A stretch of DNA of 64,000 bases from HKCCE3408 sp038530555. GTDB lineage: Bacteria; Pseudomonadota; Alphaproteobacteria; Rhodobacterales; Rhodobacteraceae. Location of the stretch: assembly GCA_038530555.1 (NCBI GenBank), contig JBCBCN010000007.1, positions 124,001 through 188,000 on the forward strand. The letters are read 5' to 3'. Both the position numbers and the translations under genes were made by a program. Every line of letters begins with the position of its first letter. Position 1 is the stretch's first letter. Below the pieces are notes generated by a model. It was not told the DNA's origin. It worked only from the letters and a program-made list of their open reading frames with translations, and ran no database searches. Below, in pieces: positions 8,753-17,525 of the stretch.

Positions 8753-10081
8753 TCACTCGGCCTCTGCCAAAACACCGGCCAGCGAATTCGACGCAGAGCC
8801 TGTGATCCGGACGGGCGCAATTTCGCCGCGCAGGCCTTCGGGCGCGTCGACATGGACCGAATGGAGGTAATCAGACTTGCCCACCAGCTGCCCGGACCTC
8901 TTGCCTGATTTCTCGAACAAGACCTGCACCAGGCTCCCGATCATACCGTCTTGCGCTTCCTTTTGCTGCGTGGTCAGCAGAGCCTGCAGGCGCTGCAGGC
9001 GGGCATCGGCAACGTCGCCGTCAACGTCCTGCTTTTCGGCCGCCGGCGTGCCTGGGCGGGCGGAGTATTTGAACGAGTAGGCCTGCCCGTAAGACACCTC
9101 CTCGACCAGGGCCATCGTGTCCTCGAAATCGGCATCCGTCTCACCCGGAAAGCCGACGATGAAATCGCCCGACAACAGCAGATCGGGCCGCGCCGCGCGG
9201 ATGCGCTCGATCAGGCGGAGGTAGCTTTCGGCGGTGTGTTTGCGGTTCATCGCCTTAAGGATCTTGTCCGAGCCCGACTGCACCGGCAGATGCAGGTAAG
9301 GCATCAGCTTGGGCTCTTCGGCGAAGGCCTCGATCAGGTCGTCCTGCATATCGTTGGGGTGAGAGGTGGTGAAACGGATCCGCTCCAGCCCGTCGATGCG
9401 CGCTAGCTCCCGGATCAGTCGCCCGAGGCCCCATTCGCCGTTTTCGGCCGCGCCGTGATAGGCATTCACGTTCTGGCCAAGCAGCGTGATCTCGCGGACG
9501 CCCTGCTCGACCAGGTCGCGCGTCTCGCTCAGTATGCGAGCCACCGGACGCGACACCTCTGCCCCACGGGTATAGGGCACCACGCAAAAGGCGCAGAACT
9601 TATCGCAGCCCTCTTGAACGGTCAGAAACGCGCTGGGGCTGCGGCGGCGCTGGCGCTGTTTGGGCAAATGGGCGAACTTGTCTTCTTCCGGGAAATCGGT
9701 GTCGAGCGCTTTATCCCCGCGCGCCAGGGCATCCATCATTTTGGGCAACCGGTGATAGGTCTGCGGGCCCACGACCAAATCAACCAGGGGCTGACGGCGC
9801 ATGATCTCCTCACCCTCGGCCTGCGCCACACAGCCCGCGACGCCGATCTTAAGATCGGGCTTGGCATCGCGCAGCGGCTTCAGGCGACCAAGCTCAGAAT
9901 AGACCTTTTCGGCGGCTTTCTCCCGGATGTGGCAGGTGTTGAGCAGGATCATATCCGCCTCGGCGGCGTCCTGGGTCTGCTCATAGCCCTGCGCGCCCAG
10001 CGCCTCGGTCATTCGCTCACTGTCATAGACATTCATCTGACAGCCATAGGTCTTCACAAAGAGCTTTTTCGGCGCGGACAT
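8753..10081 (-). CDS. miaB: tRNA-2-methylthio-N6-dimethylallyladenosine synthase
   Basis: A radical-SAM methylthiotransferase that adds the 2-methylthio group to i6A37 of tRNAs. The 442-residue product has all three parts. The N-terminal UPF0004 domain has its three auxiliary-cluster cysteines (YGCQMNVYDSE, NTCHIREKA, GCVAQAEG). The radical SAM core has CDKFCAFCVVPYTRG. The C-terminal TRAM domain ends around VLFEKSGKRSGQLVGKSDYLHSVHV. ATG 10081 opens directly on KKLFVKTYGC. It is the first gene of the minus-strand housekeeping run, and the gene upstream at 10254 is divergent. Confidence 0.96.
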   Translation of the reverse strand: MSAPKKLFVKTYGCQMNVYDSERMTEALGAQGYEQTQDAAEADMILLNTCHIREKAAEKVYSELGRLKPLRDAKPDLKIGVAGCVAQAEGEEIMRRQPLVDLVVGPQTYHRLPKMMDALARGDKALDTDFPEEDKFAHLPKQRQRRRSPSAFLTVQEGCDKFCAFCVVPYTRGAEVSRPVARILSETRDLVEQGVREITLLGQNVNAYHGAAENGEWGLGRLIRELARIDGLERIRFTTSHPNDMQDDLIEAFAEEPKLMPYLHLPVQSGSDKILKAMNRKHTAESYLRLIERIRAARPDLLLSGDFIVGFPGETDADFEDTMALVEEVSYGQAYSFKYSARPGTPAAEKQDVDGDVADARLQRLQALLTTQQKEAQDGMIGSLVQVLFEKSGKRSGQLVGKSDYLHSVHVDAPEGLRGEIAPVRITGSASNSLAGVLAEAE

Positions 10082-10253
10082 GTGCGGGCTCCTGAGATGG
10101 GCTGGCGCGGCTTGGTCTGAAGAGTGAAACTAGCCTGAGGCCCCTCCCCCGGCAACACCTCTGACAAAGGCATTTGCAATCGGGATACCCGGCGGGCAAG
10201 CTACCCCTGACGCAGATCTAGACGCAGTTTTTAGCCCGACGCTCCCGACGCCC

Positions 10254-11126
10254 ATGCACCTCCCCTCCCTCGACGCGCTGGATGGTATCGCGCCCAAATC
10301 CCTCAGCCCGGGTCCCATCGCCCTGGTGATCGCGGAAGATCAGACCGAAGTGGCCAGCACGATCAGCCATCTCGTGGGCCTGGGCTTTGCCAAGGTGATT
10401 GTCCTCGCGCCCCCGGCCTCGATGACGCAAGAGGATCTGGCGCAAGTGGCCGACGACGCGATCCTAGTCGATCACCCGACGCGGCAGCCCGGAACGCTCA
10501 CGCGCGCTCTGGGCATCGTGATAAAAAAGGCGCCCGAGACCTGGCTGCATTACTGCTTTAACGGCGAATACCTGTTTTTTCCCTTCTGCGAGAGCCGGTC
10601 CGTGTCTGAAATGATCGCTTTTATCGAAGAGGAACGGCGCAGCTCGGTCCTGACCTATGTGATCGACCTTTACGCCAATGACCTGGGGCATTCGCCCGAT
10701 GGGGTCTGCCTGGAAACTGCGCATCTGGACGGTTCCGGCTATTACGCCGAGACACGGCGTGCGCCGGACGGCACCGTCTTGGAGCGGCAGTTGAATTTCT
10801 ACGGGGGCCTACGCTGGCGGTTCGAAGAGCATGTCGCCCCGCAAAAGCGCAAGATCGACCGCGTGGGCCTGTTCAAAACGGGCTCGGGCCTCGAATTTCG
10901 CGACAATCACACGCTGAGCGACGAGGAACTGAACACCTATACCTGCCCCTGGCACCATTCCCTGACGGCGAGCATCTGCTCGTTCCGGGTGGCCAAAGCG
11001 CTGAGGCTCAATCCCGGCTCCCGCCACGATGTGCCGAGCTTTCTGTGGCATCGGTCAGAGCCTTTTACGTGGAATTCCCAACAATTGATGGATCTGGGCC
11101 TGATGGAGCCGGGGCAGTGGTTTTAG
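10254..11126 (+). CDS. putative glycosyltransferase family 2-like protein
   Basis: A 290-residue soluble protein. The first 100 residues look like a sugar-nucleotide-type Rossmann segment (IALVIAEDQTEVASTISHLV, FAKVIVLAPP). A YVIDLYAND segment follows, then C-terminal features common in bacterial family-2 transferases (YGGLRWRFEEHV, RVGLFKT, CSFRVAKALRL). I saw no clean DxD followed by an acceptor motif, so the assignment rests on overall pattern and is tentative. The ATG has no obvious ribosome site. It is divergent from miaB across about 170 bases and is followed 40 bases later by the DUF962 gene. It could instead be a conserved protein of unknown function in this family of bacteria. Confidence 0.5.
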   Translation: MHLPSLDALDGIAPKSLSPGPIALVIAEDQTEVASTISHLVGLGFAKVIVLAPPASMTQEDLAQVADDAILVDHPTRQPGTLTRALGIVIKKAPETWLHYCFNGEYLFFPFCESRSVSEMIAFIEEERRSSVLTYVIDLYANDLGHSPDGVCLETAHLDGSGYYAETRRAPDGTVLERQLNFYGGLRWRFEEHVAPQKRKIDRVGLFKTGSGLEFRDNHTLSDEELNTYTCPWHHSLTASICSFRVAKALRLNPGSRHDVPSFLWHRSEPFTWNSQQLMDLGLMEPGQWF

Positions 11127-11166
11127 GTCGCAGGGTCGCACAGCCCTGTCAGGTTATCTCAGCATT

Positions 11167-11616
11167 ATGAGCCGTCTCGCCCCGCTTCTTGATGAATATG
11201 AGTTGAGCCACAGGCATCCCGTGAATGTGGCGATCCATTGGCTGGCCGAGCCGCTGGCGATCCTGGCGCTTATGGCGCTGGCCGCGTCGGTGCCCTTACC
11301 AGTGTTTGGCAGTTTGTTGCTGCCGTTTCTGGCCCTGCTGCTGACCTATTTCGCCCGGCTCTCGCTCCGCGTGACACTGGCATTTCTGCCCGTGGTCGCG
11401 GCGTTTTGCGTGATCTTGGTTTGGCTCGATGCGTTCGCGCCAGGCACTTGGCGATGGGCCTTGCCGCTTTTTGCGATCTGCTGGGTGACGCTGCTTTTGG
11501 GCCATAGGATCGAGGGCCGTGTGCCCTCGGTCTTCCAAAATCCGCATTTGATTTTCGTAGGCCCGGCATGGCTGATGCGTCGGCTGTTTCGACGCCTGAA
11601 TTGGCCAGATCCATAG
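11167..11616 (+). CDS. DUF962 / Mpo1-like membrane protein
   Basis: A 149-residue protein with the DUF962 layout. The start is SRLAPLLDEYELSHRHPVNVAIHWLAEP, whose conserved Tyr, His, Asn and His are typical. Hydrophobic segments follow at about residues 32-60 and 70-90, then ALPLFAICWVTLLLGHRIEGRVPSVFQNP, where the family has a Gly-His and an acidic residue. The last part is FVGPAWLMRRLFRRL. Yeast Mpo1 of this family is an iron-dependent dioxygenase in phytosphingosine alpha-oxidation, but the bacterial role is unknown. The gene ends at a perfect inverted repeat shared with the convergent hsp20 gene. Confidence 0.8.
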   Translation: MSRLAPLLDEYELSHRHPVNVAIHWLAEPLAILALMALAASVPLPVFGSLLLPFLALLLTYFARLSLRVTLAFLPVVAAFCVILVWLDAFAPGTWRWALPLFAICWVTLLLGHRIEGRVPSVFQNPHLIFVGPAWLMRRLFRRLNWPDP

Positions 11617-11619
11617 CGA

Positions 11620-11645
11620 AAGGCGGCCCAGGAAAGGGCCGCCTT
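11620..11645. terminator. bidirectional hairpin between convergent genes
   Basis: A perfect 10-base inverted repeat (AAGGCGGCCC and GGGCCGCCTT around the loop AGGAAA) lies between the DUF962 stop and the hsp20 stop. A long T tract is absent on both sides, so it may stop transcription only partly or act mainly as an mRNA 3' end-protecting stem. Confidence 0.7.
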
Positions 11646-11659
11646 GGATGGGATCGCCG

Positions 11660-12112
11660 TTAGCCTTCGATGGCCTCAGGTGCGCGCGCCGTGCCGATCT
11701 CAATCCGGCGCGGTTTCAGGGCCTCGGGCACTTCACGCACCAGGTCGACATGCAACATGCCGTTCTCGTGGCTGGCGGCGGTCACCCGGACATGGTCGGC
11801 CAGTTGGAAGCGCTTTTCAAAGCTGCGGGTCGCGATGCCTCGATGGAGGAAATGCACGCCCTCCTCGGCCTCTTTCGCCCGGCGGGCAGAGATCACCAGC
11901 TCGCTCTCGCGCTGCTCGACATTGAGGTCGGCCTCGCCAAAGCCTGCAACGGCCACCGAAATGCGGTAGGCATCGTCGCCGGTTTTCTCGATATTGTAGG
12001 GGGGGTAGGTGCTGGCGCCGATGTCCTGCGACATCACGCGGTCCACCATATCCGCCATCCGGTCAAAGCCAACGCTGGCACGGTAAAGCGGCGAAAAATC
12101 TAAGCTGCGCAT
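11660..12112 (-). CDS. small heat shock protein, Hsp20 family
   Basis: An ATP-independent holdase chaperone of the alpha-crystallin type, related to IbpA. The product is 150 residues. It starts MRSLDFSPLYRASVGFDRM, a typical IbpA-like opening, followed by the alpha-crystallin domain (YPPYNIEKTGDDAYRISVAV to HENGMLHVDLVREVPE). A C-terminal KPRRIEI supplies the I-x-I motif used for oligomerisation. ATG 12112 is chosen over the open frame to 12139 because GGAGG lies eight bases upstream and the N-terminus then matches the family. Upstream lie a sigma-32-type promoter and a ROSE-like hairpin covering the ribosome site, so both transcription and translation should respond to heat. Confidence 0.95.
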   Translation of the reverse strand: MRSLDFSPLYRASVGFDRMADMVDRVMSQDIGASTYPPYNIEKTGDDAYRISVAVAGFGEADLNVEQRESELVISARRAKEAEEGVHFLHRGIATRSFEKRFQLADHVRVTAASHENGMLHVDLVREVPEALKPRRIEIGTARAPEAIEG

Positions 12113-12167
12113 AGGGTTATCCTCCAGTTTGAGCGACAACTATAAGTGGCGGGCATTGCGCCCCGCC
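12113..12167 (-). promoter_or_regulatory. ROSE-like RNA thermometer in the hsp20 leader
   Basis: The minus-strand leader can form two hairpins. The 5' one (12148-12167) pairs GGCGG with CCGCC around a GC-rich core. The 3' one (12116-12140) pairs GTTGTC-G-CTC with GAG-GATAAC around a six-base loop, burying the GGAG ribosome site. The anti-Shine-Dalgarno strand contains TCGCT, which fits the ROSE signature UYGCU, with the central G bulged opposite AGGA as in known ROSE elements. The gene controlled is a small heat shock gene, the classical ROSE target. Folding was done by eye. Confidence 0.78.
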
Positions 12168-12205
12168 GATGGGTTCGCTGGCCCCTGATGGGCACCAACA
12201 TGCGA

Positions 12206-12235
12206 TAAATGGGATGGCCAAAAACGCAGTTCAAG
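12206..12235 (-). promoter_or_regulatory. sigma-32 (RpoH) type promoter for hsp20
   Basis: On the minus strand CTTGAA (12235-12230) is followed after 16 bases by CCCATTTA (12213-12206). This closely matches the RpoH pattern CTTGAAA / CCCCATNT. The predicted start of transcription near 12199 gives a leader of roughly 85 bases, enough to hold the two leader hairpins. Confidence 0.75.
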
Positions 12236-12293
12236 GGCCGCGCGCAACGCGATCGTCGCGTTTAATTTCGCGTGCGGTTCTCGGGACTTGGCC

Positions 12294-13205
12294 TCAGGGG
12301 CGGATGAAACGCGCCCCACCGGCGCGGATTTCACCGCCCGTCAGGTTGCGCACGGCCGGCGTGCCGATGCGCTCGCTGGCAGGCGGCCCACCTTGGAAAT
12401 CCGCCATCAGCGCCAGCATGCTCTCATCAAGCGCGGCCGATAGTGTCACCGGCTCATCGCGCCAATGCGCCATGGCCGAGACGACCGAGACGATCCGCAG
12501 GCCAAGCCCGGTTTGGACCATAACAGGCGCCCCGGAGGAGCCCGGCACGACCTGGCATGATAACATCAACAGCGCCGCCCGGCTCTGCATCACTGAACAG
12601 CCCTCCTCCAGCGAGGGAAATTGCTCGCGGTCCTGGCCGTAGGAGACGATGCGCACCTCGTCCCCGCGCGCCACCCGCCCATGGGCCATGATCGGCACGG
12701 CCTCAGACGAAATCGGCATGCTCAGCTCCAGCAGCGCGATATCCGTGCCCACACGCTCCACGTTGTCGGGATCGCCATAGAGGTAATCGGGGTGCAGCGC
12801 GCTGCGCACGATATCGCGGCGGGCGGCCACGGCGCCGTTGCGCAGACCGGCATTGAAGACAAAGGCACTGTCGGGGCGGCGCTCCGCGTTATCGTCGAAG
12901 AGGCAATGCGCCGCCGTCAGAACCACCCGCGGAGAAATCAGCGTCGCGGTGCAAAAGCCGTCGGACGTATCGAGGCGACCGACCGCGGCATAGGGTCGGA
13001 CCGCGTCGCGGGTTTCCAGCGGTTGCAGAACCGGTGCGTCCGGGCCTTCGACCGTCGGAAGTGCCCGGGTCTGAGTGTCCTGATTCTGGGCCTGAACAGT
13101 GCCGCCAAGGCCCGTGACCATCGCCGCCGCAAGCAGCAGGGACCGCGAGCAAGCGTTCCAGGGACCAAAGAAAAACGGGGCAAGATCCCACATAATCGAT
13201 CGCAT
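12294..13205 (-). CDS. secreted trypsin-like serine protease
   Basis: A 303-residue S1-family protease, probably periplasmic or secreted. ATG 13205 gives a signal-peptide-like N-terminus: a short leader, then SRSLLLAAAMVTGLGGTVQAQ, with a plausible cleavage site at VQA-Q. The catalytic triad is visible: His in VLTAAHCLFDD, Asp in GTDIALLELSMP and Ser in VVPGSSGAPVM. The oxyanion sequence reads GSSGAP rather than the classical GDSGGP, as in many bacterial V8/Glu-endopeptidase-like members. Cysteines in FCTATL/AAHC and GCSV/LSCQV could form disulfides. It reads away from a small secreted-protein gene at 13385. The start between ATG 13205 and ATG 13193 is not decided by a strong ribosome site. 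Confidence 0.88.
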   Translation of the reverse strand: MRSIMWDLAPFFFGPWNACSRSLLLAAAMVTGLGGTVQAQNQDTQTRALPTVEGPDAPVLQPLETRDAVRPYAAVGRLDTSDGFCTATLISPRVVLTAAHCLFDDNAERRPDSAFVFNAGLRNGAVAARRDIVRSALHPDYLYGDPDNVERVGTDIALLELSMPISSEAVPIMAHGRVARGDEVRIVSYGQDREQFPSLEEGCSVMQSRAALLMLSCQVVPGSSGAPVMVQTGLGLRIVSVVSAMAHWRDEPVTLSAALDESMLALMADFQGGPPASERIGTPAVRNLTGGEIRAGGARFIRP

Positions 13206-13384
13206 ACGAAAACCACTCCACTCGGCCCCTCCCGCGTGGCTAACGACAGGGTGGGGCAAAAGTTTGACCTGTCCCGCAAAACTCCCCGTCAATTTGGGCG
13301 CAAGTTTAGGCGTCCCCGTCACGGATGCGCGAGAACGGGGATCGGCTCTTGCTTTGCGTGGGCGATCTCCGCACCCTGGCCTTC

Positions 13385-13729
13385 ATGAAAACCACATTGC
13401 CTTTGATCCTTCTTTTGGCTTCCGGCGGTCTCGCCCAGGCCGATCCCGCGGAAATTCTGGAGGCGCGCTATTCGACCTCCGGTCAACTTTCGGTGACCTT
13501 GCTGCACGCCGATACCGGCTGGGACGATTACGCCGATGCTTGGGAAGTCCTCGATGCGGAGGGTAATTCGCTAGGCGTCCGCGTCCTGGCCCACCCCCAT
13601 GTCGAGGAACAGCCCTTCACCCGGTCGCTGTCTGTGATGCTGGGCGATCCGGCGCCCGAGACGGTGTTCCTGCGCGCCAGTACGAACGCGGGCGGCTGGG
13701 GTGAGGTGCAAGAGCTGCCGCTGAACTAA
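13385..13729 (+). CDS. small secreted protein of unknown function
   Basis: A 114-residue protein starting MKTTLPLILLLASGGLAQA, a clean Sec signal peptide with likely cleavage after AQA. The mature part of about 95 residues (DPAEILEARYSTSGQLSVTLLH...) has the beta-rich, charged look of a small periplasmic domain. It includes the segment WDDYADAWEVLDAEGNSLGVRVLAHPH. I do not recognise a family. ATG 13385 is chosen over 13325 because only the former places the signal peptide at the N-terminus. It precedes the TPR gene by about 40 bases on the same strand. Confidence 0.8.
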   Translation: MKTTLPLILLLASGGLAQADPAEILEARYSTSGQLSVTLLHADTGWDDYADAWEVLDAEGNSLGVRVLAHPHVEEQPFTRSLSVMLGDPAPETVFLRASTNAGGWGEVQELPLN

Positions 13730-13771
13730 AGCCACCTCGACGGGCGCGGCTTGGGCCTCTAGCCTCAAGCC

Positions 13772-15442
13772 ATGACAGACTACCCCTACGATCTTGGCCA
13801 CCACAGCTGGCCGGTCAGCACGTCTTCGCCCGAGGCGCAGACCTGGTTTGACCGCGGTTTGGCCTGGGTCTACGGCTTCAACCACGAAGAAGCAGTGATC
13901 TGTTTCCAGCGCGCCTCAGCCGCCGATCCCAGCCTTGCCATGGCGTATTGGGGCATCGCCTATGCGACTGGCCCGAATTACAATATGCCCTGGGAGCTGT
14001 TCGATAAGGCGAGCCAGGCGACAGCGCTCGCTACGGCGCGGCAGGCAACCGAAGCGGCCCTCGCTCTGATCGAAGGCGCCAGCCCGCTGGAGCGCGCCCT
14101 GGTTGAGGCCCTGCCCGCCCGTTTCCCCCAGGCCGAGCTATCCGACCTCGGCACCATGGCCACCTGGGACCGGGATTTTGCCGACGCGATGCTGGCTGTG
14201 CAGCTTTCCTTCCCCGATGCGCTCGACGCCCGCGCCTTCGCGGTCGAAGCGCTGATGCAGCTCACCCCTTGGGAGATGTGGCAACCAGACAGCGGCGCAC
14301 CGGCGGACGGGTCCGAGGCGGTGCAGGCGCGGGCGCTGCTTGAGACGGCCTTTACGAAAGATCAGGCCGCCTGGTCGCATCCCGGCCTCCTCCATCTCTA
14401 TGTGCATCTGATGGAAATGCACCTCGAGCCCGAGCTTGCCCTGCCCCAGGCCGATCGCTTGCGCAATCTGGTGCCCGATGCGGGCCATCTGGTCCACATG
14501 GCGACCCATATCGACGTGCAATGCGGCGCCTATGCGGATGTGGTGCATTGGAACGAACAGGCGATCGCGGCGGATCTAAAATATTACGAGCGCGAAGGGG
14601 CGATGAACCTCTATTCAGGCTACCGCGCCCATGATTATCACTTCGTCATCTACGGCGCGATGATGGCCGGACAGATACAGCCCGCCCTGCGCGCCGAGGA
14701 AGGCCTGCGCCAGACACTGCCCGAGGAGATGCTCAGGATCGAAAGCCCGCCGATGGCGGATTTCTACGAGGCGTTTCTGAGCTTCGCGCCGCATATCCTA
14801 GTGCGTTTCGGGCGCTGGCGCGAGGCAAGCGAGCTGACGGCGCCCAAGGACACAGCGCTCTATGCAAGCCTGACCGCCACGACGCATTACGCCCGCGCCC
14901 TGGGCCTTGCCGCCCTGGGCGAGGTCACGGCGGCGCGCGCGGCGCAAGAGGATTTTCGCCAGGCGCACCGGGCGCTCCCCGAGGGCCGTCTTCTGCATAA
15001 CAATACGATGGCCGATATCCTGGCCGTCGGTGATGCGATGCTGGAGGGGGAGATCCTCTACCGCGAAGGCGCTCAAGCGGCCGCCTTCGATCAGCTTCGC
15101 CTGGCCGTGGCGCGGGAGGAGGCGCTCAATTTCGATGAGCCCTGGGGCTGGATGCAGCCCGTGCGCCATGCGCTCGGCGCGCTTTTGCTCGAACAAGGTC
15201 ATCTGGAGGAGGCCGCAGAGGTCTTCCGCACCGATCTGGGTCTCACGGGCGGCTGCCGCAGGGCGATGATGCATCCCGATAATGTCTGGGCACTGACCGG
15301 TCTGGCGGAGTGTTTGGAAAGGCTTGGGGCGACAGACGAGCTAGGCCATATCCGCCAACGCCTCAGCTATGCCCAGGCGCGCGCCGATCAGACGGTCAAG
15401 GCCGCCTGCGGGTGTGCCGGGCTGGGAAGCGCCAAGCTCTAG
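13772..15442 (+). CDS. tetratricopeptide-repeat protein
   Basis: A 556-residue protein with no signal peptide. The N-terminal half contains TPR-like units, for example AQTWFDRGLAWVYGFNHEEAVICFQRASAADPSLAMAYWGIA with its W-x-G-A/Y-x-F-x-x-A spacing. Further helical repeats follow around residues 190-270 (LLHLYVHLMEMHLEPELALPQADRLRNLVPDAGHLVHMATHID) and 340-520. The His-rich HLYVHLMEMH and HLVHMATHID segments are striking, and similar proteins are annotated only as TPR proteins. Its stop overlaps the stop of the convergent membrane-protein gene (CTAG at 15439-15442). Function unknown; a scaffold or adaptor role is an inference from the fold. Confidence 0.8.
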   Translation: MTDYPYDLGHHSWPVSTSSPEAQTWFDRGLAWVYGFNHEEAVICFQRASAADPSLAMAYWGIAYATGPNYNMPWELFDKASQATALATARQATEAALALIEGASPLERALVEALPARFPQAELSDLGTMATWDRDFADAMLAVQLSFPDALDARAFAVEALMQLTPWEMWQPDSGAPADGSEAVQARALLETAFTKDQAAWSHPGLLHLYVHLMEMHLEPELALPQADRLRNLVPDAGHLVHMATHIDVQCGAYADVVHWNEQAIAADLKYYEREGAMNLYSGYRAHDYHFVIYGAMMAGQIQPALRAEEGLRQTLPEEMLRIESPPMADFYEAFLSFAPHILVRFGRWREASELTAPKDTALYASLTATTHYARALGLAALGEVTAARAAQEDFRQAHRALPEGRLLHNNTMADILAVGDAMLEGEILYREGAQAAAFDQLRLAVAREEALNFDEPWGWMQPVRHALGALLLEQGHLEEAAEVFRTDLGLTGGCRRAMMHPDNVWALTGLAECLERLGATDELGHIRQRLSYAQARADQTVKAACGCAGLGSAKL

Positions 15443-17523
15443 CCGCGTTCGGTGCGCCCACCTTCGCGGAGCCAAGCCGCGATCATCAGGCCTGCAGACA
15501 AGAGCAGGAACAGCCAGGGCTGGATCAGAGCGATCACGCGGATATCGGTCGTCAGATACGCATCGCGCGGGGTCAGGCCCAGCCATGAGCTCCCCGCCGC
15601 GATCCGGCCCTCACTGACCCGGCGGAAATCCGGCAGGCCTTCGTGGATCATGAACGTGCCGCCGCGCCGTTGCGCCACGGCCTCCTCTAGCCGCGCGCCG
15701 GAGGCGATGGTTTGCTCAAACTCGCGCGGCGCGGCGGGGCCGAGCGCGATCACCGCCTCGAACGCGCCTTCGCGCAGGCGGTAAAGCCCCTGCTCCGGGC
15801 CGTCATATTCAGCCTCGAACCGCCCGGGTCGCACCGGATCTAGGGTCAGTTCCACAACGCTGCCATCCGGATTGGTCACCGTCACCGGGCCAACCTCTGG
15901 CGCCAGGCTTTGGCGGGTGATCGTGATCGTCTCACCATCGGTTTCGGCCTGCAGCGCCTCTTCCTCAAGCTCGGGCTCGCCCATCATCCAATGGGCCAGG
16001 CGGCGCAGCATCTCAAGCTGTGGCCCGCCGCCCTCATAGCCGCGATCCCAGAGCCAGGCATGGTCGGAGGCCAGAAGCGCCACACGCCCCTCCCCCACCC
16101 GGTCAAGCATCAACAAGGGCGCGCCATCGGTGCCGGTCATCACCGTCTGTCCGCCACGCTCGATCAGCTCGATCTGCCGGAACCAGCGGCCCCAGGGCGC
16201 GTCACTGCCGGCCAGCGGCGCATGGGCGTCTTCCAGCCCTGTCGTCACCGGATGCCGCGCGCCGATCTCCGATATCATCGGCAGGAAAGGCCGCTCCACC
16301 ACGCGGGCAGTCGGCTCTCCGGGGAGGATCAGGGACAGGGGTGAGCGATAGATGGAATCCGCGCTCGCGAAATCCGGCCCCGCCGCCACCAGGACCGCGC
16401 CGCCGTCTTCGACGTACTGGCGCACATTATCAAGATAGACCATCGGCAGGATGCCCCGGCGCTGATAGCGGTCGAAGATGATCAGATCGAAATCGTTGAT
16501 CGCATCCGTGAAGAGCTCGCGCGTGGGAAAGGCGATCAGGCTCAACTCGGCCACCGGCACACCGTCCTGTTTGTCGGGCGGGCGCAGGATGGTGAAATGC
16601 ACCAGGTCCACCGCCGGGTCGGATTTGAGCAGGTTGCGCCAGGTGCGCTGACCGGGATGCGGCTCACCTGAGACCAGCAGGACCGACAGGCGGTCGCGCA
16701 CACCATTGATCTGGATGACGGCCTCATTGTTGCGGTCGGTCAGCTCGCCCTCGGCCTCCGGCACGCTGAACTGCACCACGTTGCGGCCCGCATGATCGAG
16801 CGTCAGCGGCACGGTGATGTCCTCACCCACCGGCAGATTGAAGCGGAAGGGCGTGCCCCCGTCAATCGAGATCAAAAGCTCGGAGGTGGCACCCGCATCG
16901 GCGGGCACGGCGCCTTGGTCTTCGATCCTGAGCGTCAGCTCAAACTCTTCATCCAGGATCGCGAAGGCCGGAGCGTTTTGAACCACAAGGCGGCGGTCCC
17001 AATCCTCGGGCTGGCCGGTCAGGATCGCGTGGATCGGCGCGGGCAGATCCGGCGCCAGACCCGCATCGTGGATCTGACCATCCGTCACGAGAAGCGCCCC
17101 GGCGATCCGGGCGCGCGGCACTTCGCCCAGCAGGTTGTTCAGCGCGCGCATCATCAGCGTGCCCGCATTCTCCTCACCGTCGCCGACGCGCGAGACGACC
17201 ACATCCATGCCCAAACCGGCCACTTCCGCCTCGATCTCGGCCAGTGCGGACTGGGACTGCTCGGCCCGGTCCGAGAGCCTTTGCGACGCGCTTTCATCGA
17301 CCACCACAAGGACGATATCGCGCAGCGGCTCCCGCTCTTCGTCCTGCAGGGCTGGCTGAAGCAGGGCCAGGATCAGGGCGGCAAACCCGAACCCCCGAAG
17401 CAGCCAGCCCTTGAGACCGCGCCACAGCGCCAGAGCCGTCAGGACCAGCGCCACCGCGGCGATCACACCGATCACCGGCAGCGGCAGGAGCGGGTCGAAA
17501 AGGATATTCTGCGCCAGTTCCAT
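15439..17523 (-). CDS. membrane protein with VWA/glutamine-amidotransferase-like region, last gene of MoxR operon
   Basis: A 694-residue protein with two hydrophobic segments at the N-terminus (LLPLPVIGVIAAVALVLTALAL and LLRGFGFAALILALLQPAL), a long periplasmic part and one C-terminal helix (ALIQPWLFLLLSAGLMIAAWL). The N-terminal half contains DIVLVVVDESASQRL and ALLVTDGQIHD, the pattern of a degenerate von Willebrand A domain. The middle (EDGGAVLVAAGPDFASADSIY) is like the glutamine-amidotransferase-type domain found in such proteins, but I see no catalytic Cys. It starts two bases after the BatA-DUF4159 gene. Function unknown; the operon context suggests a MoxR-assisted envelope complex. 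Confidence 0.82.
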   Translation of the reverse strand: MELAQNILFDPLLPLPVIGVIAAVALVLTALALWRGLKGWLLRGFGFAALILALLQPALQDEEREPLRDIVLVVVDESASQRLSDRAEQSQSALAEIEAEVAGLGMDVVVSRVGDGEENAGTLMMRALNNLLGEVPRARIAGALLVTDGQIHDAGLAPDLPAPIHAILTGQPEDWDRRLVVQNAPAFAILDEEFELTLRIEDQGAVPADAGATSELLISIDGGTPFRFNLPVGEDITVPLTLDHAGRNVVQFSVPEAEGELTDRNNEAVIQINGVRDRLSVLLVSGEPHPGQRTWRNLLKSDPAVDLVHFTILRPPDKQDGVPVAELSLIAFPTRELFTDAINDFDLIIFDRYQRRGILPMVYLDNVRQYVEDGGAVLVAAGPDFASADSIYRSPLSLILPGEPTARVVERPFLPMISEIGARHPVTTGLEDAHAPLAGSDAPWGRWFRQIELIERGGQTVMTGTDGAPLLMLDRVGEGRVALLASDHAWLWDRGYEGGGPQLEMLRRLAHWMMGEPELEEEALQAETDGETITITRQSLAPEVGPVTVTNPDGSVVELTLDPVRPGRFEAEYDGPEQGLYRLREGAFEAVIALGPAAPREFEQTIASGARLEEAVAQRRGGTFMIHEGLPDFRRVSEGRIAAGSSWLGLTPRDAYLTTDIRVIALIQPWLFLLLSAGLMIAAWLREGGRTERG

Positions 17524-17525
17524 CT

